Source: CTSoil-043 sp963821235
GTDB lineage: Bacteria; Chloroflexota; Limnocylindria; Limnocylindrales; CSP1-4
Assembly: GCA_963821235.1 (NCBI GenBank)
Contig: CAWGCS010000001.1
Span: 372,001 to 436,000 of the forward strand
Length of the DNA stretch: 64,000 nucleotides
Reading direction: 5' to 3'
The notes below the pieces were generated by a model, which saw nothing but the letters and a program-made list of their open reading frames with translations, was not told where the DNA came from and did no database searches. Position numbers and translations under genes: made by a program. This document shows positions 1 through 8,595 of this stretch, in pieces (positions within the stretch are counted from its first letter, which is position 1; every line of letters begins with the position of its first letter).

Positions 1-1348
1 CGTCGTCGGGATCCCGAGCTTCAAGAATGCGACGACGATCGGCCACGTGACCCGCGCCGCCCAGGCGGGCCTCGTCCAGTACTTCGCCGACCTGCGGCCA
101 CTGCTGGTCAACTCCGACGCCGGCTCGCCCGACGGGACCCAGCGCGTCGTGGCCGAGACCGAGCCTCCCGACTACGTCGAGCGGATCCTGCTCGTGCGCC
201 CGACGAACCGCCTCGAGCGCCTGACCCTCACCTATCCCGAGGTGGACGGCGTCGGCGGCAAGGGTGCCGCCCTGCGAACCATCTTCGAGATCGCGTCCGC
301 GCTCGACGCCCACGCCCTCGTCGTCGTGGACTCCGACCTCCGCTCGATCACCCCGGAGTGGATCGAGCTCCTCGCCGGCCCGATCCTCAAGGGTGGCTTC
401 GACTTCGTGACCCCCCAATACGCCCGCCACAAGTACGACGGGACGATCACGAACACGGTCACCTATCCCCTCACCCGGGCCCTGTACGGGAGGCGGATCC
501 GCCAGCCGATCGGCGGCGACTTCGGCGTCTCGGGGGACCTCGTGCGGCACTACCTCGCCCAGGACGACTGGTCCCCCGAGGTGAGCCGCTTCGGGATCGA
601 CATCTGGATGACCACCCACGCCCTCGTCGGCGGGTTCGCCGTCTGCGAGACGCGTCTCGGGGCGAAGGTCCACGACCCCAAGGACCCCTCGTCGGACCTC
701 GGGCCGATGTTCCGCCAGGTCGTCGGCACCATTCTCGGGCTGGCCGGACGCCACCCGGAGGCCTGGCTCGACATCCACGGCAGCCACGAGGTGCCGGCCT
801 ACGGATTCGAGCGCTGGGTCGAGCCGAGCCCGCTCCAGGTCAACACCCTGCGCCTCCTCTCGGAGTTCGGGGCCGGCCAGGTGACCCTGGCCGAGACGTG
901 GCGGGCGATGCTCGCCCCGGCCCACGTGGCGGCCGCCGAGGAGCTCGCGCTCGAGGCCGCGAAGCTCGCCGACACGGCCTACCGGCGCCTGGGGCTGGGC
1001 GGGACGGAGAGTGGCACGGACGGCGTCACGACCGACCAGATGAGCGACGCCGTGGCCGGTTTCCACTTCCCCGACGAGCTGTGGGCGGGGATCGTCTACG
1101 ACCTCGTGGTGGTCGCCCGGTTCGGGGCGATCCCGATCGAGCGCCTCGTGGCCGCCCTCGTCCCGCTCTACTTCGGCCGCGTCGGGAGCCTCGTCGTCGA
1201 GGCCCGCCATCTCGGCCAGGAGGACGCCGAGGAGCGGGTGGAGCGCCAGGCCCGCATCTTCGAGCTGCGCAAGCCCTACCTGGTGGAGCGCTGGAACGCC
1301 GCCGAGGAGTCCGAGCGCGCCGCCGAGCACGAAGGAGAGGCCGGGTGA
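1..1348 (+). CDS. Glycosyltransferase, GT2/GT78-like (5' truncated)
   Basis: The frame is already open at base 2 with a classic GT-A nucleotide-binding start (VVGIPSFKNATTIG), so the true start lies upstream and the GTG at 47 is internal. A DSD metal-binding motif (VVDSDLRS, near base 330) follows, then an acceptor-side motif RQPIGGDFG and GIDIWMTTHAL, the same order as in mannosylglycerate synthase (GT78) and related enzymes. The gene overlaps the next one by four bases (GTGA). Because that neighbour makes glucosyl-3-phosphoglycerate, this enzyme probably adds or transfers a sugar in the same compatible-solute pathway, for example mannosyl- or glucosyl-glucosylglycerate synthesis. The exact donor and acceptor are inference; the glycosyltransferase fold is clear. 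Confidence 0.85.
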   Translation, partial: VVGIPSFKNATTIGHVTRAAQAGLVQYFADLRPLLVNSDAGSPDGTQRVVAETEPPDYVERILLVRPTNRLERLTLTYPEVDGVGGKGAALRTIFEIASALDAHALVVVDSDLRSITPEWIELLAGPILKGGFDFVTPQYARHKYDGTITNTVTYPLTRALYGRRIRQPIGGDFGVSGDLVRHYLAQDDWSPEVSRFGIDIWMTTHALVGGFAVCETRLGAKVHDPKDPSSDLGPMFRQVVGTILGLAGRHPEAWLDIHGSHEVPAYGFERWVEPSPLQVNTLRLLSEFGAGQVTLAETWRAMLAPAHVAAAEELALEAAKLADTAYRRLGLGGTESGTDGVTTDQMSDAVAGFHFPDELWAGIVYDLVVVARFGAIPIERLVAALVPLYFGRVGSLVVEARHLGQEDAEERVERQARIFELRKPYLVERWNAAEESERAAEHEGEAG

Positions 1349-3255
1349 GCCGGCGCGCCCCGCTCCCCGCCCGCATCCTGATCCCGGTGGCCAACCCGGC
1401 CACCGCGGAGGACCTCGTCCGGATCGGCGCCGACCTCCTCGAGCCGCGGACCGGGGAGCTGACCGCGCTGGGCATCGTGGAGGTCCCCGAGGACGTCCTC
1501 CTCTCGGACGGCGCCACGCGGGCCCGCCAGGCCCGCCGGCTCCTCCAGAAGGTCCTCGACTACGCCCCGGAGGGGACCAGGATCCGGCCGCTCGTCCGCA
1601 TCGGGCGGCGCGCCGCCGAGGGGATCGTGGAGGCCGCCCACGAGGTCGACGCCGACCTCCTCATCTTCGGCTGGGGCGGTCGGACCGGCGGCAGGAGCGC
1701 GCCTGCCGTCTTCTCGCCCACGATCGACGCGGTCGTCCGCGAGCCGCCCTGCGACATCGCCGTCGTCAAGCAGCGACCCCTGGGCGAGGTCCGGCGGATC
1801 CTCGTCCCGGTCCGCGGCGGCCCCCACGCGGAGCTGGCCCTCGAGTTCGCCGACGCGCTGGCGCGCCGCCACGACGCCCGGGTCGTCGTCCTCCACGTCA
1901 TCCCGCCGGGCGTCACGAGCGCCGTCCGGGCCCAGGCCGAGCATGCCCTGGGGACGTTCCTGAAGCTGCACGCCAGGGGCCATGCCGACGGCATCCTGCG
2001 CGAGGCGCCCAACGTCCGGAACGCCATCCTGCGCGAGGCGGAGAAGGCCGACATCGTGATCATGGGCGCCTCGGCGGCGCCCGAGGGGACGGCCGCCGAC
2101 GCCTTCCTGTTCGGTGCCCTGCCGGAGGCGATCGCGGCGCGGGCCAAGCCGCCGGTCATCGTCGTGAAGACACGCGAGCGAATCAGCAGGGCCACCTTCG
2201 ACGAGCTCGCCGCGCGGGCCGAGTCGCTCATCGCCGCCGATCGGGCGGCGGAGGAGTCCCGCGCGGTTCCCGCGCGCGTCGAGCGCTGGTTCGGGGAGTC
2301 CAACTTCCATCACGGCGAGTACCGCGACCTGCGCCGCCTCGTCGGGCTCAAGGAGCAGCAGGGGCTTACCGTCAGCTTGGTCTTACCGACACTCAACGAG
2401 GAGGACACGATCGGCGAGATCGTCCGGCGGGCCCGCCGCTTCCTCGTAGAGCGGGTCCCGCTCGTCGACGAGCTCCTCGTCGTCGACTCGGCGTCGACCG
2501 ACCGGACCCGCGAGATCGCCGAGGCCGCGGGGGCCCGGGTCGTCCAGCATCCCGACATCCTCCCCCGCTACGGCTCCTATCGGGGGAAGGGCGAGGCGCT
2601 CTGGAAGAGCCTCTACGAGACGAGCGGTGACCTCATCGTCTGGTGCGACACGGACGTCCGGAGCTGGCATCCGCGGATGGCCTACGGGACCCTCGGCCCG
2701 CTCCTGGCCGAGCCCCGCATCCAGTACGTCAAGGGCTACTACCAGCGCCCGATCGTCGAGGGCGGCGTGCTCAAGGAGGGCGGCGGGGGCCGGGTCACGG
2801 AGCTGGTGGCACGGCCGCTCATCAACCTCTTCTTCCCTGACCTGTCCGGCTTCATCCAGCCGCTGGCCGGGGAGTACGCCGGGCGGCGGAGCCTCCTCGA
2901 GACGATCCCCTTCTTCACGGGCTACGCCGTCGAGATCGGCCACCTCATCGACATCGCCGAACGGGCAGGCCTCGACGGCCTGGGCCAGGTGGACCTGGAG
3001 CGGCGCGTCCATCGCAACCAGGAGCTGGAGGGCCTCTCGCGGATGAGCTTCGTGATCCTCCAGGCAGTCATGAAGCGCCTCGAGGAGCGCCGCCGCGCCC
3101 GCCTCTTCGCGGAGATGGGCTCGACGATGAAGCTGCCCCGCTTCGGCGGCGACCAGCTGGGCCTCGAGGTGATCGAGCTGGCCGACCGGGAGCGGCCGCC
3201 GATGATCCGCATCCCCGAGTACCTGGAGAAGCGCGCCGGTCGGACGGGCGGGTAG
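1345..3255 (+). CDS. gpgS: UspA-UspA-glucosyl-3-phosphoglycerate synthase fusion (GT81)
   Basis: A 636-residue fusion. Residues about 9-142 and 150-276 are two universal-stress-protein (UspA) domains; the second begins RRILVPVRGG and ends with a PPVIVVK strand. Residues about 335-636 match the GpgS/GT81 family: LVLPTLNEEDTIGE, VVDSASTDRT, the DTD metal motif at 435-437, and PLAGEYAGRRSLLE. GpgS joins glucose from a nucleotide-sugar donor to 3-phosphoglycerate, the first step to glucosylglycerate, a compatible solute. The GTG start at 1345 overlaps the preceding stop (GTGA); the reading frame stays open further upstream but only as a shadow of gene 1. Stand-alone GpgS is usually about 320-340 residues, so the Usp half is the notable addition and could sense ATP or stress. 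Function of the GT half is confident; regulation by Usp is inference. Confidence 0.9.
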   Translation: MSRRAPLPARILIPVANPATAEDLVRIGADLLEPRTGELTALGIVEVPEDVLLSDGATRARQARRLLQKVLDYAPEGTRIRPLVRIGRRAAEGIVEAAHEVDADLLIFGWGGRTGGRSAPAVFSPTIDAVVREPPCDIAVVKQRPLGEVRRILVPVRGGPHAELALEFADALARRHDARVVVLHVIPPGVTSAVRAQAEHALGTFLKLHARGHADGILREAPNVRNAILREAEKADIVIMGASAAPEGTAADAFLFGALPEAIAARAKPPVIVVKTRERISRATFDELAARAESLIAADRAAEESRAVPARVERWFGESNFHHGEYRDLRRLVGLKEQQGLTVSLVLPTLNEEDTIGEIVRRARRFLVERVPLVDELLVVDSASTDRTREIAEAAGARVVQHPDILPRYGSYRGKGEALWKSLYETSGDLIVWCDTDVRSWHPRMAYGTLGPLLAEPRIQYVKGYYQRPIVEGGVLKEGGGGRVTELVARPLINLFFPDLSGFIQPLAGEYAGRRSLLETIPFFTGYAVEIGHLIDIAERAGLDGLGQVDLERRVHRNQELEGLSRMSFVILQAVMKRLEERRRARLFAEMGSTMKLPRFGGDQLGLEVIELADRERPPMIRIPEYLEKRAGRTGG

Positions 3256-3259
3256 CGGC

Positions 3260-4420
3260 GTGCCGCTCGAACCGCTGACCGTCCTCGTCGCCCCGGATTC
3301 CTTCAAGGGGTCGCTCACCTCCGTGGCGGTGGCCCAGGCCCTCGCCGACGGCTGGCGCCGCGCCCGCCCGGAGGACGTCGTCCGGCTCGCCCCCCTCGCC
3401 GATGGCGGCGAGGGAACGCTGGTGGCCATCGAGGCGGCCGGCGGCTGGGCGTGGCGGACCTCGCCCGTCCACGACCCGCTCGGACGCGCGATCGAGGCTC
3501 GCTGGCTCGTCTCCGGCGACGGGACGCGGGCTGTCGTCGAGCTTGCCGCGGCCTCCGGCCTCTCCCGCCTGGCGCCCGCCGAGCGCGACCCGGTCGCCGC
3601 CTCGACGTTCGGCACCGGCGAGGTCCTGCGGGCGGTCCTCGACGCCGGGATCCGGCGGATCGACCTGGGCGTCGGCGGCAGCGCCACGACCGACGGCGGG
3701 CTCGGCATCCTCGCCGCGCTCGGCCTGGGGCTGACGGTGGAGCCGGAGCTGGTCGTCTACCTCGACGAGCTCGACGCGCGGCTCGCCGACGTCGACCTGC
3801 GGATCGCCTCCGACGTCACGAACCCGCTCCTGGGAGCGAGCGGGGCGGCCGTCGTCTACGGGCCTCAGAAGGGCGCCGGGGAGGTGGACGTCCGCAACCT
3901 CGACGCGGCGCTGGGACGCTGGGCGGACGCCCTGGAGGCCGCGACCGGGCGGCGCGAGCGCGAGACGGCCGGCGCCGGGGCGGCAGGGGGGACGGTCTTC
4001 GGGCTGGCCTGCCTGCGCGACCGTTTCCGGTCGTTCGCGATCGTGCCCGGGATCGACCTCGTGATGGAGGCGGCCGGCTTCGCGGACAAGCTCGCCGGCG
4101 CCGACCTCGTCGTCACCGGGGAAGGCCGGATCGACCGCCAGACCGCATTCGGCAAGACGGCCCTCGGCGTCGCCCGCCGGGCCCGCGCGGCTGGCGTCCC
4201 GTGCCTCGCCGTCGGCGGCGGCGTGGAGCCCGAGGGGATCGCCGCCCTGGCGGCCGTCGACGCCGTCGCCGTCCCGGTGGTGGAACGCCCGCAGACCGTG
4301 GCCGAGGCGATGGCCGCCGGCCCCGCTCCCCTCGAGCGCTGCGGCGAGCGCCTGGCGCGCCTCGTCGGGCTGGGCGCCGGCGCGGCCGCGTCCGCCCGGG
4401 CGACCGCGGCTGCGCGATGA
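3260..4420 (+). CDS. Glycerate kinase (GlxK/GarK family)
   Basis: This 386-residue protein has the N-terminal signature of type-1 glycerate kinases (VLVAPDSFKGSLTS, then PLADGGEGTL), GVGGSATTDGG in the middle and VVTGEGRIDRQTAFGK near residue 290. The family phosphorylates D-glycerate with ATP, usually to 2-phosphoglycerate. The GTG start lies four bases after the gpgS-fusion stop, and the gene overlaps the next by ATGA, so it is co-transcribed. In this operon it could recover glycerate released when glucosylglycerate is broken down, feeding it back to phosphoglycerate; that role is inference from context. Confidence 0.92.
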   Translation: MPLEPLTVLVAPDSFKGSLTSVAVAQALADGWRRARPEDVVRLAPLADGGEGTLVAIEAAGGWAWRTSPVHDPLGRAIEARWLVSGDGTRAVVELAAASGLSRLAPAERDPVAASTFGTGEVLRAVLDAGIRRIDLGVGGSATTDGGLGILAALGLGLTVEPELVVYLDELDARLADVDLRIASDVTNPLLGASGAAVVYGPQKGAGEVDVRNLDAALGRWADALEAATGRRERETAGAGAAGGTVFGLACLRDRFRSFAIVPGIDLVMEAAGFADKLAGADLVVTGEGRIDRQTAFGKTALGVARRARAAGVPCLAVGGGVEPEGIAALAAVDAVAVPVVERPQTVAEAMAAGPAPLERCGERLARLVGLGAGAAASARATAAAR

Positions 4421-5274
4421 CCGCCGCAGGGAGGCCCGCCCCGGCTGTCAGGAAGCGTCCCCGCAGGCCGGCCGACCCGACCAGGGCCTGGGCCCGCTCG
4501 CTGGCCCGGCGCCGGCCGGGACTCGTCCCGTTCGTCCTGGCCGAGCTGGCCGCCCTCTACGGCACGCCCCGCAACGACACCCGCCTGGACCCGGTTTCCG
4601 AGCTGGTCCTGACGATCCTCTCGCAGAACACGGCCGACCTGAACTCGGAGCGGGCCTTCGAGGCGCTCCGGGCCGCCTACCCGACCGATGGCCCGGTGAC
4701 CGCCCACCGCGTCGTCGGCCCGGACGGAACGGAGGCGCCTCCCGAAGGCTGGGGCGGGCGCGGCCTGGACCCGGGCTCCGCCCCCGACTGGGACGCGGTG
4801 GAGCACGCCCCGCCGGAGCAGCTGATCGAGGTGATCCAACCCGGCGGCCTCGCCCCGCAGAAGGCTCCCCGGATCCAGCACACCCTTCGCCACATCGGGG
4901 AGGCGGCCGGCGGCTACGACCTGGGCTTCCTCGGGACGATGGAGCCGCGGGCCGCCCGCGACTGGCTGACCCAGGTCCCGGGGATCGGGAAGAAGACGGC
5001 CTCGATCGTCCTCCTCTTCTGCTTCGGGCTGCCCCTGATGCCCGTCGACACCCACGTCGAGCGGGTGAGCCGCCGGATCGGGCTCGTCCCGCCGAAGGCC
5101 GGCCCCGACGAGCAGCACGAGGTCTACTGGCACCTCCTCCCGCCGGACCAGATCCATGCCGCCCACGTGCTGCTGATCCAGCATGGCCGGAAGACGTGCG
5201 ACGCACGCCGTCCCGCCTGCGAGCGCTGCCCGATCGCCCCGCGCTGCCGCTACCTCGACTCGAAGGCACCCTAG
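4417..5274 (+). CDS. nth: Endonuclease III-like DNA glycosylase
   Basis: A 285-residue base-excision-repair glycosylase/AP lyase. It shows the helix-hairpin-helix VPGIGKKTA with catalytic lysine at about 193, the catalytic aspartate in PVDTHVERV (about 211), and the C-terminal [4Fe-4S] cysteines spaced C-x6-C-x2-C-x5-C (CDARRPACERCPIAPRC). It is longer than E. coli Nth because of a basic N-terminal extension (about 40 residues) and an extra, Gly/Pro-rich segment at about residues 90-130. The ATG overlaps the glycerate kinase stop (ATGA). Its place in an osmolyte operon may only reflect co-transcription. Confidence 0.92.
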   Translation: MTAAGRPAPAVRKRPRRPADPTRAWARSLARRRPGLVPFVLAELAALYGTPRNDTRLDPVSELVLTILSQNTADLNSERAFEALRAAYPTDGPVTAHRVVGPDGTEAPPEGWGGRGLDPGSAPDWDAVEHAPPEQLIEVIQPGGLAPQKAPRIQHTLRHIGEAAGGYDLGFLGTMEPRAARDWLTQVPGIGKKTASIVLLFCFGLPLMPVDTHVERVSRRIGLVPPKAGPDEQHEVYWHLLPPDQIHAAHVLLIQHGRKTCDARRPACERCPIAPRCRYLDSKAP

Positions 5275-5282
5275 CCGCGCGC

Positions 5283-5294
5283 TATGCTCGCGCC
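5283..5294 (+). promoter_or_regulatory. Probable leaderless promoter -10 box (TATGCT)
   Basis: TATGCT at 5283-5288 is followed by exactly six bases and then the ATG of the response regulator. Transcription would begin at or next to the start codon, giving a leaderless mRNA, and no Shine-Dalgarno sequence is present. No convincing -35 at normal spacing; TCGACT at 5255-5260 is too far upstream. The same -10/ATG geometry occurs at 15731 and 19209. Confidence 0.55.
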
Positions 5295-6017
5295 ATGATG
5301 ATCGGCGGCGGGCCCGGCGGGCAGGAGCGGCCGGCCCGGCTCCTCCTCGTCGACGACGACGCCAACCTCCTCGTCGTGCTCGCCGAGCAGCTCCGCGACG
5401 ACGGCTACGACGTCGCGACCGCCCGTGACGGCGTGGAGGCCCTCCGCCGCCTCGAGTCCGGCTGGCCGGACCTCGTCCTCCTCGACATGATGATGCCGCG
5501 CCGCGACGGGCTCTCCCTGGCCCGCGAGATCAAGGCGCGGGCCGACCTCCCGATCATCGTCCTCTCCGCGATCGACGCCGCCGATTCGAAGGCCGAGCTG
5601 CTCGACGAGGTCGCCGAGGACTACATCACCAAGCCGTACCACTATCCCGAGCTGCGGGCTCGGGTCAACCGGGTCCTGCGTCGCCTTGGCGACCGCCTCC
5701 CCGGACAGCGCGTCGAGCTGGGCCCCTCCCTCGCCCTTGAGCTCCACCGGCGGACGGCGACCGTCAACGGGGTCGAGGTCGCCCTGACGCCGACCGAATC
5801 GCGGCTCCTCTATGCCCTGGCGGCCAACCTGGGCCAGACGGTGACGACCGAGACGCTCCTCCTCCGCGGCTGGGCGGACACCGAGGATGCCGACGCCTCG
5901 TACGTCTGGGTGACGATGCGCCGGCTGCGGACGAAGATCGAGGCCGATCCGAACCGGCCGCGCCACCTCATCACGATCCGCGGGGTCGGCTACCGGCTGG
6001 AGACGGAGACGGCATGA
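5295..6017 (+). CDS. OmpR/PhoB-family response regulator
   Basis: A 240-residue two-component regulator. The receiver domain (about 14-125) has the acidic pocket LLLVDDD (20-22), phosphoacceptor D64 in VLLDMMMP, S91 and K113 (ITKPYH). Residues about 140-238 form a winged-helix DNA-binding domain (LTPTESRLLYALA, then GVGYRLE at the end). The ATG at 5295 is chosen because the receiver domain begins 15 residues later and a -10 box sits just upstream. The histidine kinase follows with an ATGA overlap, so the two form one operon. The regulon is unknown. Confidence 0.93.
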   Translation: MMIGGGPGGQERPARLLLVDDDANLLVVLAEQLRDDGYDVATARDGVEALRRLESGWPDLVLLDMMMPRRDGLSLAREIKARADLPIIVLSAIDAADSKAELLDEVAEDYITKPYHYPELRARVNRVLRRLGDRLPGQRVELGPSLALELHRRTATVNGVEVALTPTESRLLYALAANLGQTVTTETLLLRGWADTEDADASYVWVTMRRLRTKIEADPNRPRHLITIRGVGYRLETETA

Positions 6018-7423
6018 GCGGCAGCGGCCTGCGGGCGCGGATCACGCTTGCCGTGATGGTCGCCGCGGTCCTGCCGGTGGGCGTCTTCGGCCTCCTCCTC
6101 GTCGTCGGCGGGAGCACGGGTGCCCTGACCCTCGTCCTCCTCAGCCTCGTCGTCGCCGCCCTCGTGGGGCTCGCGGTCGGCGGGCTGCTCGTGGGCGGCA
6201 TCGTGGGCCCGATCCGCGCCCTCGGGACACGGCTGGACCTGATCACGGCCGGCGAGCGCGTCGGGCCGCCCCCGCCGCTCCCGGATGACGAGCTGGGACG
6301 CCTGGCCGAGCGCCAGGAGGAGCTTGCGGCCGGCCTCACCCGGCGGAACGGCCAGGTCGCCCGGGCCGTGGAGGCGATCACCGCATGGGCTCCCGCCGAC
6401 GGGGCCCCCCGGCTCCTGGAGCAGGCGACCCGCGACGCGCGCGATGCCCTGGGCCTCACCGACGCCCGGATCGTGCTGGGCGACCGCAACGCGGTCGAGT
6501 ACGAAGAGCGGGTCCCCGGCGAGCCGCAGCCCGTGCGGGCCGACGTGCGGACGGGCCGCGAGATCGCCGGCGTGCTGGTCGGCCACGCTCCGGCGACGAC
6601 CCGCTGGGAGCCGGCCGACCAGGATCTCCTCGAGCTGTTCGCCGCCAGCCTCGCCGTCGCCCTGCGCGATGCCGAGCTCCTGGCGCGCGTCGAGTCGCAG
6701 AACGCCCGCCTCGTGGAGCTGGACGCCGAGAAGGACGACTTCCTGCGCGGCGTCTCCCACAACCTCCAGACGCCGCTGGCCCGCATCCGCGCCTATGCCG
6801 ACCAGCTGGCGGGCGAGCAGGGCACGGCGGGCGAGGAGGATGCCCGCGGCACGTCCGACCGCCGGCCCGCCATCATCGCCGAGCAGGCCGACCGCCTCTC
6901 GCGGATGGTCCGCCAGCTCCTGACGGTGAGCCGGCTCGACTCCGGCGTGCTGCGCCCGGTGGCCGAGGTCTTCGCCCTGGGCCCGCGGGTCCGCCGGGCG
7001 TGGGAGGCGCTCGGTGCCGGCGGCGTGCCTTTCGAGATGGCCGACGAGGCCGGGGGCTGGCTGGCCGTCGCCGACCCCGACCAGGTCGACCAGGTGATCT
7101 GGGCGCTCCTCGACAACGCCGTCAAGTACGGCGGCGGCACGCGCGTCCAGGTTCGCGTGGCGGTGGATCGGGGGGTCGGCGGCGTCGCCGTGACCGTCGC
7201 CGACGGCGGCCCGGGGGTCGCCGAGGCCGACCGCGAGCAGCTCTTCGCCCGGTACGCCCGCGGCGGCCGCTCGGAGGACCGGGACGGCACGGGCCTGGGC
7301 CTCTACGTGGCCCGCGCGCTCGCCCGCGCCAACGGCGGCGACCTGGAGCTGGAGCCGGCTCTGCCCGGCCCGGGCGCGACGTTCAGGCTCCGGCTGCCGG
7401 CGGAGCCGCCGACGGAGGGCTGA
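6014..7423 (+). CDS. Sensor histidine kinase
   Basis: A 469-residue membrane kinase partnered with the preceding response regulator (ATGA overlap). Two N-terminal transmembrane helices lie at about 10-32 and 38-65 with almost no periplasmic loop, so it probably senses inside the membrane or cytoplasm. A HAMP-like linker follows (about 60-115), then a GAF-like region (about 120-220), the HisKA H-box with H249 (GVSHNLQTPL, where SHELRTPL is usual), and an HATPase_c domain with the N-box LLDNAVKYGG and GTGLGLYVARAL. The ligand cannot be inferred. Confidence 0.92.
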   Translation: MSGSGLRARITLAVMVAAVLPVGVFGLLLVVGGSTGALTLVLLSLVVAALVGLAVGGLLVGGIVGPIRALGTRLDLITAGERVGPPPPLPDDELGRLAERQEELAAGLTRRNGQVARAVEAITAWAPADGAPRLLEQATRDARDALGLTDARIVLGDRNAVEYEERVPGEPQPVRADVRTGREIAGVLVGHAPATTRWEPADQDLLELFAASLAVALRDAELLARVESQNARLVELDAEKDDFLRGVSHNLQTPLARIRAYADQLAGEQGTAGEEDARGTSDRRPAIIAEQADRLSRMVRQLLTVSRLDSGVLRPVAEVFALGPRVRRAWEALGAGGVPFEMADEAGGWLAVADPDQVDQVIWALLDNAVKYGGGTRVQVRVAVDRGVGGVAVTVADGGPGVAEADREQLFARYARGGRSEDRDGTGLGLYVARALARANGGDLELEPALPGPGATFRLRLPAEPPTEG

Positions 7424-7580
7424 GGGGCCCGACGGAGCGTTCGCCGGCTTCCAGCTCGTGCACGTGAAGGGATCGAAGGACATCGAGGGCACCCTCCGCC
7501 AGGTGATCTTCCCGGGACCCATCACCACCACGTCACCCGGCTTCGCCGGGGCGCCGCTCGCGGTGCAGCTCATCCACTGA
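7424..7580 (+). other. Orphan C-terminal reading frame, possible gene remnant
   Basis: After the kinase stop, a frame different from the kinase reads as ordinary protein (AFAGFQLVHVKGSKDIEG, then QVIFPGPITTTSPGF) and stops at 7578-7580, immediately before a terminator hairpin. It has no start codon with a ribosome site and no open frame of its own upstream, so it looks like the tail of a gene whose front part was deleted. I do not recognise the family. Confidence 0.3.
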
Positions 7581-7608
7581 CCCGCCCTTCGCGCGAGCCG
7601 GGCGGGTC
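7579..7608 (+). terminator. GC-rich hairpin, probable terminator
   Basis: GACCCGCCC (7579-7587) pairs perfectly with GGGCGGGTC (7600-7608) around a 12-base loop. It directly follows the stop of the orphan reading frame and separates the two-component operon from the Tad-type genes. There is no T-run, as is common in very GC-rich genomes. Confidence 0.55.
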
Positions 7609-7804
7609 CTGATGCCGACTCCTCGGCACCCGGCTCCGGGCGTCCCGTCGCCGTCCCGGCTGCCGGTCCGGGGTCGCTCTCCACCTCGCCGTCGACCGCG
7701 GCGGCAGCCCCGTCACCGGGTTGCCGACCGACACCACGTGCAAGGTTCCCTGCAAGGTCGCGTCGCGAGGATGTGCGGGCCGCCGGGGGGTGGAGTGCCC
7801 GCCC

Positions 7805-8590
7805 ATGCCCGAGTCCCCCAGTCGGCACCGGCGCGTGCGAGCCCGAGGCCAGAGCCTCGTCGAGTTCGCCCTGGTCCTGCCGGTGATCCTCGTGGTCATC
7901 CTCCTCGCGCTCGACTTCGGGCGAGGGTTCTTCGCCTGGGTCACCGTGACGAATGCCTCGCGAGCGGGCGCGGCGTTCGCGGCCTCCAACCCTCAGGCGG
8001 GCTGGGGAGGGACGCCGAACCCGGCGATCGTGGCCGTCTACCGATCCCAGATCACGACCGACCTGCTGCCCACGAACTGCTCGCTCCAGAGCCCGATCCC
8101 CCTCCCCGTCTTCAGCGGCTCGCCCGATCCCTACGGGCTCGGCGGGTCGGCCAGCGTCACGCTGACCTGCACCTTCAACCCGATCACGCCGCTGGTCTCG
8201 GCCATCATCGGCTCGAACCTGCCGGTCACCTCGACGACGGTCTACCCGGTCCGGGCAGGCACGATCGCGGGCGGCCCCGTCCTCAACGCGATTCCGCTCC
8301 CGACGGCAACGCCCGCGCCGACGGCGGTACCGACGCCCACGCCCGTGCCGACGGCGGGCCCGACGCCCACGCCGACGCTGCCACCCGCCGCCCTGTGCGA
8401 CGCCCCTGCCATGACGGGCCTCACGGTCTCGGCCGCACGGTCGGCCTGGATCGGGGCCGGGTTCACGGGCGGCTTCGACGTCAGCCCCAACGGCGCCAAG
8501 GACACCTGGAAGGTCACCGTCCAGGTCCCGGCCTTCCCGTCGACGCAGATCGTGTGCAACGAGGCCGCCGACATCACGGCGAAGAAGTGA
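7805..8590 (+). CDS. TadE-like pseudopilin with Thr/Pro linker and PASTA-like tail
   Basis: A 261-residue secreted or membrane-anchored protein. Residues about 16-60 match the TadE signature (RGQSLVEFALVLPVILVV plus a TM helix), including the Glu of the prepilin-type site. A variable extracellular region is followed by a Thr/Pro-rich linker (about 185-222) and a C-terminal segment, AMTGLTVSAARSAWIGAGF, that resembles one PASTA repeat. The ATG at 7805 is preferred over the frame opening at 7721 because TadE domains begin near the N-terminus and a GGAG lies about ten bases upstream. Two further Tad-type genes follow. The role is probably surface attachment or secretion; the PASTA call is tentative. 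Confidence 0.8.
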   Translation: MPESPSRHRRVRARGQSLVEFALVLPVILVVILLALDFGRGFFAWVTVTNASRAGAAFAASNPQAGWGGTPNPAIVAVYRSQITTDLLPTNCSLQSPIPLPVFSGSPDPYGLGGSASVTLTCTFNPITPLVSAIIGSNLPVTSTTVYPVRAGTIAGGPVLNAIPLPTATPAPTAVPTPTPVPTAGPTPTPTLPPAALCDAPAMTGLTVSAARSAWIGAGFTGGFDVSPNGAKDTWKVTVQVPAFPSTQIVCNEAADITAKK

Positions 8591-8595
8591 CGACC

